36,251 nucleotides of DNA from a candidate division WOR-3 bacterium (GTDB lineage Bacteria > Hydrothermota > Tepidihabitantia > Tepidihabitantales > Tepidihabitantaceae), in NCBI GenBank assembly GCA_016867815.1, contig VGIR01000025.1:1-36251 (forward strand). Reading direction: 5' to 3'. Positions 7,727-15,478 of the stretch are shown here, in pieces. The translations under genes and the position numbers were made by a program. Every line of letters begins with the position of its first letter. Within the stretch, counting starts at the first letter, position 1. The notes beneath the pieces are model-generated. The model had not been told where the DNA came from and did not search any database. It saw only the letters and a list, made by a program, of their open reading frames with translations.

Positions 7727-8081
7727 CGGCCGGCACCGGCTTATCCAGGAACTTCTCTACGGGCAGGAATTCGCCGTCGGTTTCCGGCGAGAAGCGCAGC
7801 GGCGTGGTCTGGTGAATCGCGGTGACCATCAGGATCGGCGTCTTCGCGTAGTGCGGGTCTTTCCTCACCTGGTATGAGACGTCGAACCCGGCCGAGCCAG
7901 TCTCCATCATGACATCCAGCACGAGCAGATCCGGCCGGAACTCCCGTATCCTGGCCGATGCCTCCGCTGCCTTGGTGCACGCCTCGACTTCGTAGCCCGC
8001 TCCGGCGAGAACCGCCCGGGTCGCGGTGATGAAGTCAGCGTCGTCGTCAACGATGAGAATCCGCTTTCCCTTGGTTGTCAT
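7680..8081 (-). CDS. Receiver-only response regulator
   Basis: A 133-residue CheY-like receiver domain: acidic pocket DDD (12-14), phospho-acceptor D56 in LLVLDVMM, the switch threonine in LMVTAI and the conserved lysine in FLDKPV. There is no output domain, so it acts through a partner or in a phosphorelay. It overlaps the kinase gene downstream and its ATG overlaps the stop of the polyprenyl synthase gene. Confidence 0.9.
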   Translation of the reverse strand: MTTKGKRILIVDDDADFITATRAVLAGAGYEVEACTKAAEASARIREFRPDLLVLDVMMETGSAGFDVSYQVRKDPHYAKTPILMVTAIHQTTPLRFSPETDGEFLPVEKFLDKPVPADVLLREVAHLLESAE

Positions 8082-8884
8082 TTTCCATCCTCCATAACTG
8101 ACGATAGCAGCCGCCCCAGCCCCCCGGCGACCCGAGGCGGGACGTGCTTGAGTGCGCGGCGGGCAGCGAAAGCCGCGTCGCCGGCAGCATCGCGGCAGTA
8201 CTTGACGCCTCCGCGCCGGGCGAGCGCTCGCTGGATCGCCCCCGGGCGCTCATCTTCGAGGTCCTCTGCGTCGTCCAGCAGCTGGTACGCGAGCCCGAAC
8301 TGCCGCCCGAATTCCTCCAGCGCGGCAAGCTCCGCACTGGCAGCCTTGCCCAGCAGGCCGCCGGTACGGCCGCAGAAGGCAAACAGGGAGGCCGTCTTCT
8401 TGTTGATGATATCGAAATACTGCTTCTGCGAACAGCTGGCGCCGGCGCCGATTCGTGCCTCCAGCCACTGCCCCTCGCACATCGTCCGCACCTCGCGCAC
8501 CAGCAGGTGCACAAGGCCGGGAGTATGCAGTTCCTCCAGCGCGGCCAGCCCCTGTACGAACAGCAGGTCGGCAAAGATCACCGCCGGCTTGACGCCGATG
8601 ACGCGGTGCAGCGCCGCGCCGTCGCGTCGCCGCAGGGCCGAGTCGATCACGTCATCGTGGATGAGCGAGGCCGTGTGGACGATCTCGACGATGGCTGCGG
8701 CCAGCACCGCGTCACGGTCGGGCCGCTCTCCGGTCGCGCCCGCAGCCAGCAGGAGCATGGCCGGACGCAGCCGCTTTCCCCGCAGCAGCACCGAGAAACG
8801 ACCGGTCGTCCGGTTGGCGATCTCCGCTTCGACGGCGTCGAGACCGCGGCGGATCGGCCGGTAGGCCGGACTCACTTCCTTCAT
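8078..8884 (-). CDS. Polyprenyl diphosphate synthase
   Basis: A 268-residue trans-prenyltransferase. It has the substrate-binding RGKRLRPAM segment (35-43), the first aspartate motif DDVID (77-81) followed by RRRD, and the second motif DDAED (204-208). It makes the long-chain prenyl diphosphate tail, here probably for menaquinone since a MenA-like gene precedes it. The family is usually about 320 residues; this one is short mainly after the second motif. ATG 8884 overlaps the stop of the prenyltransferase gene. Product chain length cannot be told by eye. Confidence 0.88.
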   Translation of the reverse strand: MKEVSPAYRPIRRGLDAVEAEIANRTTGRFSVLLRGKRLRPAMLLLAAGATGERPDRDAVLAAAIVEIVHTASLIHDDVIDSALRRRDGAALHRVIGVKPAVIFADLLFVQGLAALEELHTPGLVHLLVREVRTMCEGQWLEARIGAGASCSQKQYFDIINKKTASLFAFCGRTGGLLGKAASAELAALEEFGRQFGLAYQLLDDAEDLEDERPGAIQRALARRGGVKYCRDAAGDAAFAARRALKHVPPRVAGGLGRLLSSVMEDGK

Positions 8885-9792
8885 AGCCAGGCCGCCAGCG
8901 TCATGAAGACGCCGGTGGCGAGATGGGTGAGAATGATGGCCGCGTTGGCCGGCAGCAGCCGGGGCCGGTCGGCGTGGAACCGGTGGGCGCGGATGGCAGC
9001 GAACAGCGCAACCGGAACAGTCAGGAGGGCGAGCAGAGAGGCGGGAGCGAGGACTCCGGTCAAGACCAGGACGCCGATGAGTCCGTACGTGACAAGAAGC
9101 GTGGTGCTGAGCAGACGGCTCGCGGCCCGAGTCCCCATGACGACCACCAGGGTGCGCTTGCCGACTGCGCCGTCCGCCTCGACGTCCTGGAACTCGTTGA
9201 TGAACAGGACGAGACCCATCAGGAGTCCGATCGGCAGGCTCGCGATCAGGGCCGGAAGGGAGAGAGCTCGCGCCTGCACGAAGTACGCGCCGAAGGCGAC
9301 GACGGGTCCGCACCCGAGCACGCAGACGATTTCGCCCAGCCCGCTGCGTGAGCCGAGCCGCAGCGGCGGGGCCGTATAGAACCAGGCGATGACGAGGCCG
9401 ATGACGCCAACGACCAACAGAACCGAGCCGCCCGTACGGACGTTGAGATAGAGTCCGATTGCCGCGCAGAGCACGAGGCTCGTGATGCTTGCGTTCCGTA
9501 CCTGCCGGGGCGACAGCAGGCCATCCTGGATGACCTTGCTGCCTCCCGAGAACGGTGTGGCTTGCGTCAGTTGGTCGTCGCCGCTTCGGTAGTCGAAATA
9601 GTCGTTGGCCAGATTGCAGCCGGCATTGGCCAGTGCCGTTCCGATCATGGTAAGCCAGAACAGACCCCAGCTGAACGGATAGCCCGCAAAGCGTGCATAC
9701 GCCGCGCCGAATGCCGCAGGCACCAGCGTGCCGACGAAGAACGGCGCCCGAAGCGCGCGAAGCCAGACCGCCGGGCGTGATGCACTATGCAT
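8881..9792 (-). CDS. menA: UbiA-family prenyltransferase, probably MenA
   Basis: ATG 9792 gives 303 residues, the usual length for 1,4-dihydroxy-2-naphthoate polyprenyltransferase. Both Mg-prenyl-diphosphate motifs are present: N(60)LANDYFDYRSGDD and N(199)EFQDVEAD (N/DxxxD type). About eight to nine membrane helices are apparent. MenA joins the prenyl tail to DHNA to form demethylmenaquinone. A following polyprenyl synthase and a preceding Nqr complex fit quinone supply to that pump. No other men gene is in the window, so another UbiA-type substrate cannot be excluded. Confidence 0.82.
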   Translation of the reverse strand: MHSASRPAVWLRALRAPFFVGTLVPAAFGAAYARFAGYPFSWGLFWLTMIGTALANAGCNLANDYFDYRSGDDQLTQATPFSGGSKVIQDGLLSPRQVRNASITSLVLCAAIGLYLNVRTGGSVLLVVGVIGLVIAWFYTAPPLRLGSRSGLGEIVCVLGCGPVVAFGAYFVQARALSLPALIASLPIGLLMGLVLFINEFQDVEADGAVGKRTLVVVMGTRAASRLLSTTLLVTYGLIGVLVLTGVLAPASLLALLTVPVALFAAIRAHRFHADRPRLLPANAAIILTHLATGVFMTLAAWL

Positions 9793-9811
9793 ATTGCATT
9801 GTGCCTGAGAA

Positions 9812-10882
9812 TCAGAACTTGTCGAAGTAGATATGCTCGGCCGCGATGCCCAGGCGGGGCAGCACCCGCATTGCCGCGTCAATCATCGGCGGCGGGCCGC
9901 AGAGCACGGCTTCTTTGGCGCCGTTCGGGTTCACGTGCCGGGCGGCTACCTGAGTCACGAACCCGACGTCGCCGGTCCAATTGTCCTCGGGCCGCGGTTC
10001 CGAAAGCGCCGGGAAGTAGCGGAAGTTGGTGAACTTCCTCTCCAGGTCGCGGAAGACGTCGACGTAGAACAGGTCGCGCCGGGTCCGTGCTCCAAAGAAG
10101 AGAGTCGTCTTGCGCGGCATGCCCTGCTCGGCGAGGTGCATTACGATCGAGCGCATGGGCGCCATTCCCGAGCCGCCGCCGATGGCGACGATTTCGCGAT
10201 CTGAGTCCTCGCGCAGGAAGAAATCGCCGAACGGCCCGGTCAGCCTAACCCGGTCGCCCACCGCCAGTGCCTTGTGGATCCAGCCGGTGCAGAGCCCGCC
10301 CGAGACGTAGCGAATGATGAGCTCAAAGACGTTACGGCCCGACGGTGGGCTGGCAATCGAGTAGGCGCGAAACTGGTCAGTGCCGGGAACGAGCAGCTGT
10401 ACGTACTGGCCGGGCTTGAAGTCGAGGGCAGTCCCGCCAAGGTCGAAGCGCACCAGCTTGGTGTCGTACGTCAGGGACTCGAGGGCGGAGACCGTGCCCT
10501 CGTACTCTTTTGCCGCGAGCATGCTCTCGGGCAGGGTCACTTCGATGTTCCGCTGGACACGGACCTGGCAGGCGAGCCGGATGCCCTGCTCGCGTTCCTG
10601 CCGCGTCACGAACACCGTCTCGGTCGGCAGCATCTCGCCCCCGCCGGAGACGACCCGTATCTTGCAGAGCCCGCAGGTCGCCTTGCCGCCGCAGGCCGAG
10701 GGGACGAACAGCTTGTTCTGGTTCAGTGTCGATAACAGGGTGTCGCCGCCCTCAACCTTGATGGTGCGTGACTTGTTGACAGTTATGGTGCACTCTTCGT
10801 GGCTGACGAGGAACCGCTCGGCGACAAGCAGGGCAACCGCGATTACGAGGATCAGCCCGCCGACCAGGATGACAGTTATCAC
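9812..10882 (-). CDS. nqrF: Na+-NQR subunit F (NADH-oxidising flavoprotein)
   Basis: The GTG at 10882 overlaps the nqrE stop (GTGA) and gives 356 residues. One N-terminal helix is followed by a plant-type [2Fe-2S] domain (CGGKATCGLC and a later Cys in RLACQ), an FAD domain (RAYSIAS) and an NAD domain (GGGSGMAP, GARTRRDLFY, CGPPPMID). NqrF takes electrons from NADH and passes them through FAD and the 2Fe-2S centre to the membrane subunits. This subunit distinguishes Nqr from Rnf, which uses RnfB instead. The longer open frame upstream is out-of-frame nqrE sequence. Confidence 0.93.
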   Translation of the reverse strand: MITVILVGGLILVIAVALLVAERFLVSHEECTITVNKSRTIKVEGGDTLLSTLNQNKLFVPSACGGKATCGLCKIRVVSGGGEMLPTETVFVTRQEREQGIRLACQVRVQRNIEVTLPESMLAAKEYEGTVSALESLTYDTKLVRFDLGGTALDFKPGQYVQLLVPGTDQFRAYSIASPPSGRNVFELIIRYVSGGLCTGWIHKALAVGDRVRLTGPFGDFFLREDSDREIVAIGGGSGMAPMRSIVMHLAEQGMPRKTTLFFGARTRRDLFYVDVFRDLERKFTNFRYFPALSEPRPEDNWTGDVGFVTQVAARHVNPNGAKEAVLCGPPPMIDAAMRVLPRLGIAAEHIYFDKF

Positions 10883-11469
10883 TGGATTGCCACCATGCCA
10901 GAGAAGCCGATGAAGGCGAGCGCAAGGATCCCCGCGATGACCATCGTGATTCCGGCTCCGCGCAGATCCGCAGGAACATCTCCGACCAGCTCCAGGCGCT
11001 CGCGAATCCCGGCGATGATGGTCGTTGCTACGCCCCAGCCGACGCCCGTGCCAATGGAGAACGTCACCGTTTGCCAGAGATTGTATTCGCGCAGCATGAC
11101 GAAGAGCGATACCGCGAGGACCGCGCAATTGACGGTGATCAGCGGAAGAAAGACGCCGAAGCTTGCGTGCAGGGCCGGAAAGAAACGGGAGACGAGCATC
11201 TCGACCAGCTGCACGGCGCTGGCGATGACGATGATGAAGACCAGGAACGACATCACCTCGGAGTGGGTAGGGACCAGCAGGAAGCGGTAGATTATCCAGT
11301 TGAGCGGGCCGATGATGGCCAGTACGAAGGTGACCGCTACGCCCATGCCGGTCGCGGTATCCACCCGGCGCGACATCGCCAGCATCGGGCACATGCCGAT
11401 CAGGTAGGTGAGCGCGATGTTGTGGGTGAAGACCGCGGCGACGAGGATGACGAGCGGGTTGAGCGTCAT
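10879..11469 (-). CDS. nqrE: Na+-NQR subunit E
   Basis: A 196-residue integral membrane protein with six hydrophobic segments and NqrE/RnfA-family motifs such as FTHNIALTYLIGMCP near the N-terminus and PLITVNCAVL in the middle. The conserved cysteines (GMCP and NCAVL) are those that hold the intramembrane iron centre shared between D and E. Its start is 4 bases after nqrD and its stop overlaps nqrF. Confidence 0.93.
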   Translation of the reverse strand: MTLNPLVILVAAVFTHNIALTYLIGMCPMLAMSRRVDTATGMGVAVTFVLAIIGPLNWIIYRFLLVPTHSEVMSFLVFIIVIASAVQLVEMLVSRFFPALHASFGVFLPLITVNCAVLAVSLFVMLREYNLWQTVTFSIGTGVGWGVATTIIAGIRERLELVGDVPADLRGAGITMVIAGILALAFIGFSGMVAIQ

Positions 11470-11473
11470 GGCC

Positions 11474-12103
11474 TTACTCCTGCTCCGCCGGTTTGAGTTT
11501 TGCCACCCGGCGGAAAACCCAGTAGTAGATCGCGAGCAGGAACCACGCGCCCTGGGCCATCGTGATCACCACCCAGGGCGGGAAATCCAGCGGCATCACC
11601 CGGACGTTCAGGAGCGTGCCGAAGCCGAGGATTTCGCGGATGATCCCGAGGATGACAAGGGTGTAGAGGTAGCTCATGCTCGAGCCGAGCCCGTCAAGGA
11701 ACGACAGCCAGGCGCCGTTCTTGATGGCGAACGCCTCCTGCCGACCCATGACGATGCAGTTGGTTATGATCAACCCGACGTACGGTCCGAGCTGGGAGCT
11801 GATCAGAGGGAAGTTCGCCTTCAGGAACTGATCGACGATGATGACGAAGGTCGAAGTCACGATCATGTAGGTTATCATCCGGTACTGCGGCGGTATCAGC
11901 TTCCGCATTAGGGCGATCAACGAAGACGAGATGGTAACTACGAAGACCACGCCGAGTCCCATGGCGATGGCGTTCTCCAGCTTGTTCGAGACGGCCAGCA
12001 CCGAGCAGAGCCCAAGTAGCTGGTAGGTGACCGCATTCTCCTTGAAGAACCCGGCAATGAAAGTCCGCCAGGGCCGGGTGTAGGCGATGCGACGGAGATT
12101 CAC
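11474..12103 (-). CDS. nqrD: Na+-NQR subunit D
   Basis: A 209-residue membrane protein of the NqrD/RnfE family with the conserved LLGLCSVLAVS and GLIITNCIVMGRQEAFA segments, whose cysteines pair with those of NqrE around the membrane iron centre. The start is GTG, overlapping the nqrC stop (GTGA). The C-terminus is soluble and charged. Confidence 0.93.
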   Translation of the reverse strand: MNLRRIAYTRPWRTFIAGFFKENAVTYQLLGLCSVLAVSNKLENAIAMGLGVVFVVTISSSLIALMRKLIPPQYRMITYMIVTSTFVIIVDQFLKANFPLISSQLGPYVGLIITNCIVMGRQEAFAIKNGAWLSFLDGLGSSMSYLYTLVILGIIREILGFGTLLNVRVMPLDFPPWVVITMAQGAWFLLAIYYWVFRRVAKLKPAEQE

Positions 12104-12681
12104 TGCGCCTCACCCTTTGCCGTCCGCAGCCGCAGCGCGGCAGCGCTGACGATCGTCACCAGTGCCTGCGAACTGAGCGTCGCACCGGAGATGGCATCTA
12201 CCTCGTTGGGCAGCGACGCCTTGTGACGCAGCGCGAGGTCGAGCGGCTCGGTCGCGGTCTTGCCTCTATAGGTAGCGAGATAGCCGGGCTCCTTGATCCG
12301 GTCGCCGAGCCCGGGCGTCTCTTCCTGTGAGAGCACGCGGACGCTGGCGATATGCGTGACGGCCGAGTCGAAGGTCGCGATACCTTCAATCATTCCCCAG
12401 AGGCCGCGACCCCTGAATTCGTAGATAACCAGCGTTTCGGCGACGAACCACGCCTCTCCACTGCCGGTCTCTTCCCTTACCTGTCGCTCAAAGACCTCCC
12501 TGAAGTCGGCCTGGGTCCAGGGGATGCCGGCCGCGGTCAGGACATTGGTCTTCAGCCGGGTCTCGCGGAAGCGCCTGACCGCCGGCGCCGAGTAGCTCTG
12601 CGCGGCCAGGAGCATCGCCACCGAAACCACGCCGAGCACGACAATGAAGAGGAGATCGAGCAGCTTGCGCTTCAGGTTCAT
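12100..12681 (-). CDS. nqrC: Na+-NQR subunit C (covalent FMN)
   Basis: A 193-residue protein with an N-terminal membrane helix (about 8-27) and a periplasmic FMN-binding domain. The attachment motif is DAISGATLSS with FMN expected on T168, and the family ETPGLG motif is at 121-126. The order after nqrB and the ATGA overlap are typical. It is somewhat shorter than Vibrio NqrC (about 257 residues), closer to RnfG in length. Confidence 0.92.
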   Translation of the reverse strand: MNLKRKLLDLLFIVVLGVVSVAMLLAAQSYSAPAVRRFRETRLKTNVLTAAGIPWTQADFREVFERQVREETGSGEAWFVAETLVIYEFRGRGLWGMIEGIATFDSAVTHIASVRVLSQEETPGLGDRIKEPGYLATYRGKTATEPLDLALRHKASLPNEVDAISGATLSSQALVTIVSAAALRLRTAKGEAQ

Positions 12682-13775
12682 GCTGCGAGCCTTCGCACCT
12701 TCGTGGTCGCCCGCCGGTATGAGATGTTGACGACCGTGCTGTCGATCAGCGGGGTGACGGCGTTCATCAAGAGGATGGCGAACATCACGCTCTCAGGCAG
12801 GCCGGACAGGGCGCGGATCAACACGGTCAGGATCCCGAGCATGAGGCCGTAGACCCATCGGCCGGTGAAGGTGAACGGCGACGTCACCGGGTCATTGGCC
12901 ATGAAGAAGGCTCCGAACATCAGCCCGCCGGAAAGGAGCTGGAACCAGACCGGCGCGACCCGCCCGGGCATCAATCCGCGCAGGACCAGCGCCGAAACCG
13001 CCACGCTCCCGAGGTAGGACACCGGCACTCGCCAGTCCCCGGCCCGGGTCAAAACGACGAACAGCCCGCCGAGCAGGATGCCGATGCGGAATGTCTCGCC
13101 CACGCACCCGGGCGCGTGGCCCAGCAGCAGCGATATCGGATCGGCGGAGATGAGCTGCGAGCCTTTGAAGTCGATCAGCGGCGTCGCCTGGGTCGTGGCG
13201 TCAACCGTCCATTTCACGAACCCGCCCGCTCCGCCCCAGTGCATCTTGCCCCACATCGTCGCGAAGTAGCTCGGGAAGGCGAGGCTGACGAAGAGCCGGC
13301 CGACCAGCGCGGGGTTGAAGATGTTGCGCCCGGTCCCGCCGAAAACCTCCTTGCCGAAGAAGGTCCCGAAGAAGATGCCGACCGCGACGATCCAGAGCGG
13401 CGTCGTCGGCGGCAGCACCAGCGGGAAGATGAGGCCGGTGACAAGGAAGCCTTCGTGGATCGGCTTGCGGCGGGCCATCGCGAACGCGACCTCGACCATT
13501 CCGCCGACCGCATAGGAGGTGGCGATCATCGCCGCCACGTACCAGCCGTAGAAGTAGATGCCGGCCAGGGCGGCCGGGACGAGGCCGATGATGACCAGCG
13601 ACATCATCCGTTTGATGTCCATGCCGTCGGACAGGAATGGCGCGGCCTTGGCCGTTTTGTCCGTGCCGAGCAGCGCCTCGTCGAGCGCCTCGGTCACCGG
13701 CTGGAGCCGCTTGAGCGGCCCCCTGCTGGTCAGCGCGTTGAGCCGGACGACGATGGCGTGCAGCAGCCTGCTCAT
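12678..13775 (-). CDS. nqrB: Na+-NQR subunit B
   Basis: A 365-residue membrane protein of the NqrB/RnfD family with about ten helices. Conserved segments include KPIHEGFLVTG, GGTGRNIFNPALVGR and MANDPVTSPFT. It is the main ion- and electron-carrying membrane subunit, with covalent FMN and a riboflavin site. The expected FMN attachment segment reads DATTQATPL (192-200), so the residue before AT is Gln rather than the usual Gly. The start overlaps the end of the A-subunit gene. Confidence 0.92.
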   Translation of the reverse strand: MSRLLHAIVVRLNALTSRGPLKRLQPVTEALDEALLGTDKTAKAAPFLSDGMDIKRMMSLVIIGLVPAALAGIYFYGWYVAAMIATSYAVGGMVEVAFAMARRKPIHEGFLVTGLIFPLVLPPTTPLWIVAVGIFFGTFFGKEVFGGTGRNIFNPALVGRLFVSLAFPSYFATMWGKMHWGGAGGFVKWTVDATTQATPLIDFKGSQLISADPISLLLGHAPGCVGETFRIGILLGGLFVVLTRAGDWRVPVSYLGSVAVSALVLRGLMPGRVAPVWFQLLSGGLMFGAFFMANDPVTSPFTFTGRWVYGLMLGILTVLIRALSGLPESVMFAILLMNAVTPLIDSTVVNISYRRATTKVRRLAA

Positions 13776-15274
13776 CGGATGCTCTTCACCCCCTTGTACT
13801 CCTCGATGCCCTTGAGGTCAAACCTCGGTACGACACACGACGAGTTGTCGCAGCCGACCTCGACCAGCTGCGTTCTGGCATCGGCGATGCGGCGGGCGAG
13901 CGGAATCTTGGATGGGCACACGAGGGTGCAGAGGTTGCAGTCGATGCAGTTGAACGCGCCGTAGCGCACCAGGGTCTCATCAATGTTGCGGCGCGACTGG
14001 CGGTAGATGAGCTGCGGGATGATGCGCACCGGGCAGGCCCGGGCACACCAACCGCACTGGATACAGGGCCGCTCTTCACCGTGCCGGTTGGTATTTGCGG
14101 CCTTCTTCACCGGCAGCCAGGCGGGAACGAAGCTGCGCGAGAACGACTCGCTGTGCAGTCCGGGACGAGCGAATGCGAACGGCAGCCGCCGATTATCGTC
14201 GGGCACGGCAATTGCCATCGTCGCTGTACGATCGATCGGTCGCGTGAGATCGTCGATTGCCTGACCGGACAGGATGCTGTCGAGCACGATCTTCTGCATG
14301 AGGTCACCGGACTTGAGCCGGCCGGCGACGACCTGCTCGAAAGAACTGCCGATCCGCACCCGCCGGTATCCGGGTTTCCGGAATCCCGGGCCGGCAAGCG
14401 CGACCAGTCGCTCGATGACCGGGCGACCCTCGACCACGGCGTCACGCGCCGCCAGGACCGCCTGAACGTCGGCAACGACGACTCCGATGTTGGCCGCCGC
14501 GAAGCCGAAGGGAAAGTCCTCTTTGAGCACGGACCTGACCAGCATCTCGGTGAATTCCTGCGGGTAGCGGGGCTCGAGCGCGTGAATGGTCGTCTTGGGG
14601 TTCCCGGCAAGCGCTCGGGTCAGGCTGCGGACCAGGACGCTCGCCTCGTCGCTGACCGCCACATGGAAGCCGGCATTCGGAAGTACACGTCCGAGGATGG
14701 CGAGGCCCGTGGCAAACCCGGGCAACTCGCTTTCGCCGAGCAGCACGGCCGGGTTGGGTTTAAAGACGTCGGCGCCGACAAGGGTGACGATGACATGCCG
14801 CACCGACTCCGGTCCGATGACCGCCGAACGGTACCGGGTCGGGATGCCTTCGCGCGCCAGACCGGTTACGCCCGAGCGGTAAAGCAGGTCCTCGATTGTC
14901 TCGGGGCCCAGGCTCTGCCAGTCCGGGGATGCACCGTCGAGTCTGGTCCACGCGTCGGTGCCGTCGCCGTCGATTATGGCGGCGGCGACTTCACGGCCGC
15001 GGACTGTGACCCGGGTGATCTGCGCGACCGTGCCGCTGATCGTAGCGTGGACCGGCGAAGAGACCGTAGCATCGTCCCGGCCGATGACCTGGCCAGCGAA
15101 CACGCGCTCGCCCGGCTTGACCAGCGGCTCGAGCGGCACGCCGTAGCCCTGCAGCATGGGGATGACCACCCGGCGCGGCAGGCCGGGCGTCTCAACATCC
15201 GCCTGCGGCTGGCCCGCGTAGTGCCGGAAGCGCAGCCCGCCGCCGAACGTTCGGCGTCCCAGTATCCGGGTCAT
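13772..15274 (-). CDS. Nqr/Rnf-type subunit A with two [4Fe-4S] clusters (RnfC-like)
   Basis: A 500-residue protein in the nqrA position. The N-terminus is RnfC-like (VVIPMLQGYGVPLEPLVKPG, SSPVHATISGTV), as is the segment from YPQEF to VRIGSS. The C-terminus has two complete CxxCxxCxxxCP motifs, C404-C414 (CIQCGWCARACP) and C443-C453 (CIDCNLCTLVCP), typical of RnfC and absent from classical NqrA (about 440 residues). The glycine-rich loop of RnfC (GLGGAGFPT type) reads GLAREGIPT. It heads an operon ending in nqrF, with no RnfB gene. It might take electrons from a ferredoxin or act as an electron relay to quinone; neither is shown. Annotation pipelines could name it nqrA or rnfC. Confidence 0.88.
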   Translation of the reverse strand: MTRILGRRTFGGGLRFRHYAGQPQADVETPGLPRRVVIPMLQGYGVPLEPLVKPGERVFAGQVIGRDDATVSSPVHATISGTVAQITRVTVRGREVAAAIIDGDGTDAWTRLDGASPDWQSLGPETIEDLLYRSGVTGLAREGIPTRYRSAVIGPESVRHVIVTLVGADVFKPNPAVLLGESELPGFATGLAILGRVLPNAGFHVAVSDEASVLVRSLTRALAGNPKTTIHALEPRYPQEFTEMLVRSVLKEDFPFGFAAANIGVVVADVQAVLAARDAVVEGRPVIERLVALAGPGFRKPGYRRVRIGSSFEQVVAGRLKSGDLMQKIVLDSILSGQAIDDLTRPIDRTATMAIAVPDDNRRLPFAFARPGLHSESFSRSFVPAWLPVKKAANTNRHGEERPCIQCGWCARACPVRIIPQLIYRQSRRNIDETLVRYGAFNCIDCNLCTLVCPSKIPLARRIADARTQLVEVGCDNSSCVVPRFDLKGIEEYKGVKSIR

Positions 15275-15331
15275 CGCTGCCGGCCGTCAACGGTCCGGCT
15301 CTGACTCACTTTCATCGTAAACCACCAGCAG

Positions 15332-15348
15332 GGCAAGTAGCGTGCCAG
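15332..15348 (-). promoter_or_regulatory. Sigma-54 promoter of the nqr operon
   Basis: On the minus strand the sequence reads CTGGCACGCTACTTGCC, which fits the sigma-54 consensus YTGGCACGNNNNTTGCW except for its last base, with exactly 10 bases between the -24 GG and the -12 GC. Transcription would start near 15321, leaving a leader of about 47 bases before the A-subunit ATG at 15274. The adjacent upstream genes encode a sigma-54 activator and kinase. Confidence 0.78.
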
Positions 15349-15432
15349 CGGCGCAGGTTGTCGCATGACGCTCATGTCAAGCGGACGGCCTCTTCCGGTG
15401 GGACTGGTTGCCTCCCGGCTCCGCACAGGGTG

Positions 15433-15448
15433 TGGCGGGAAACCGCCA
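15433..15448. promoter_or_regulatory. Palindrome: possible activator site or 3' hairpin
   Basis: TGGCGG-GAAA-CCGCCA is a perfect 6-bp inverted repeat. It lies about 110-125 bases upstream of the predicted sigma-54 start site, a normal place for an enhancer-binding site. It is also about 30 bases past the stop of the sigma-54 regulator gene, so it could instead be an RNA hairpin at that transcript's end. A second palindrome, GGAGT-C-ACTCC, lies at 15462-15472. Confidence 0.4.
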
Positions 15449-15478
15449 GTTGAGAGGTCAAGGAGTCACTCCGAGAGC

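Noticed and set aside
10883-11392. Upstream extension of the nqrF frame
   Set aside because: It is nqrE read in another frame; the GTG at 10882 overlapping the nqrE stop gives the normal NqrF N-terminus.
14081-15304. 407-codon frame on the plus strand
   Set aside because: Antisense to the dicluster A-subunit gene; no recognisable protein.
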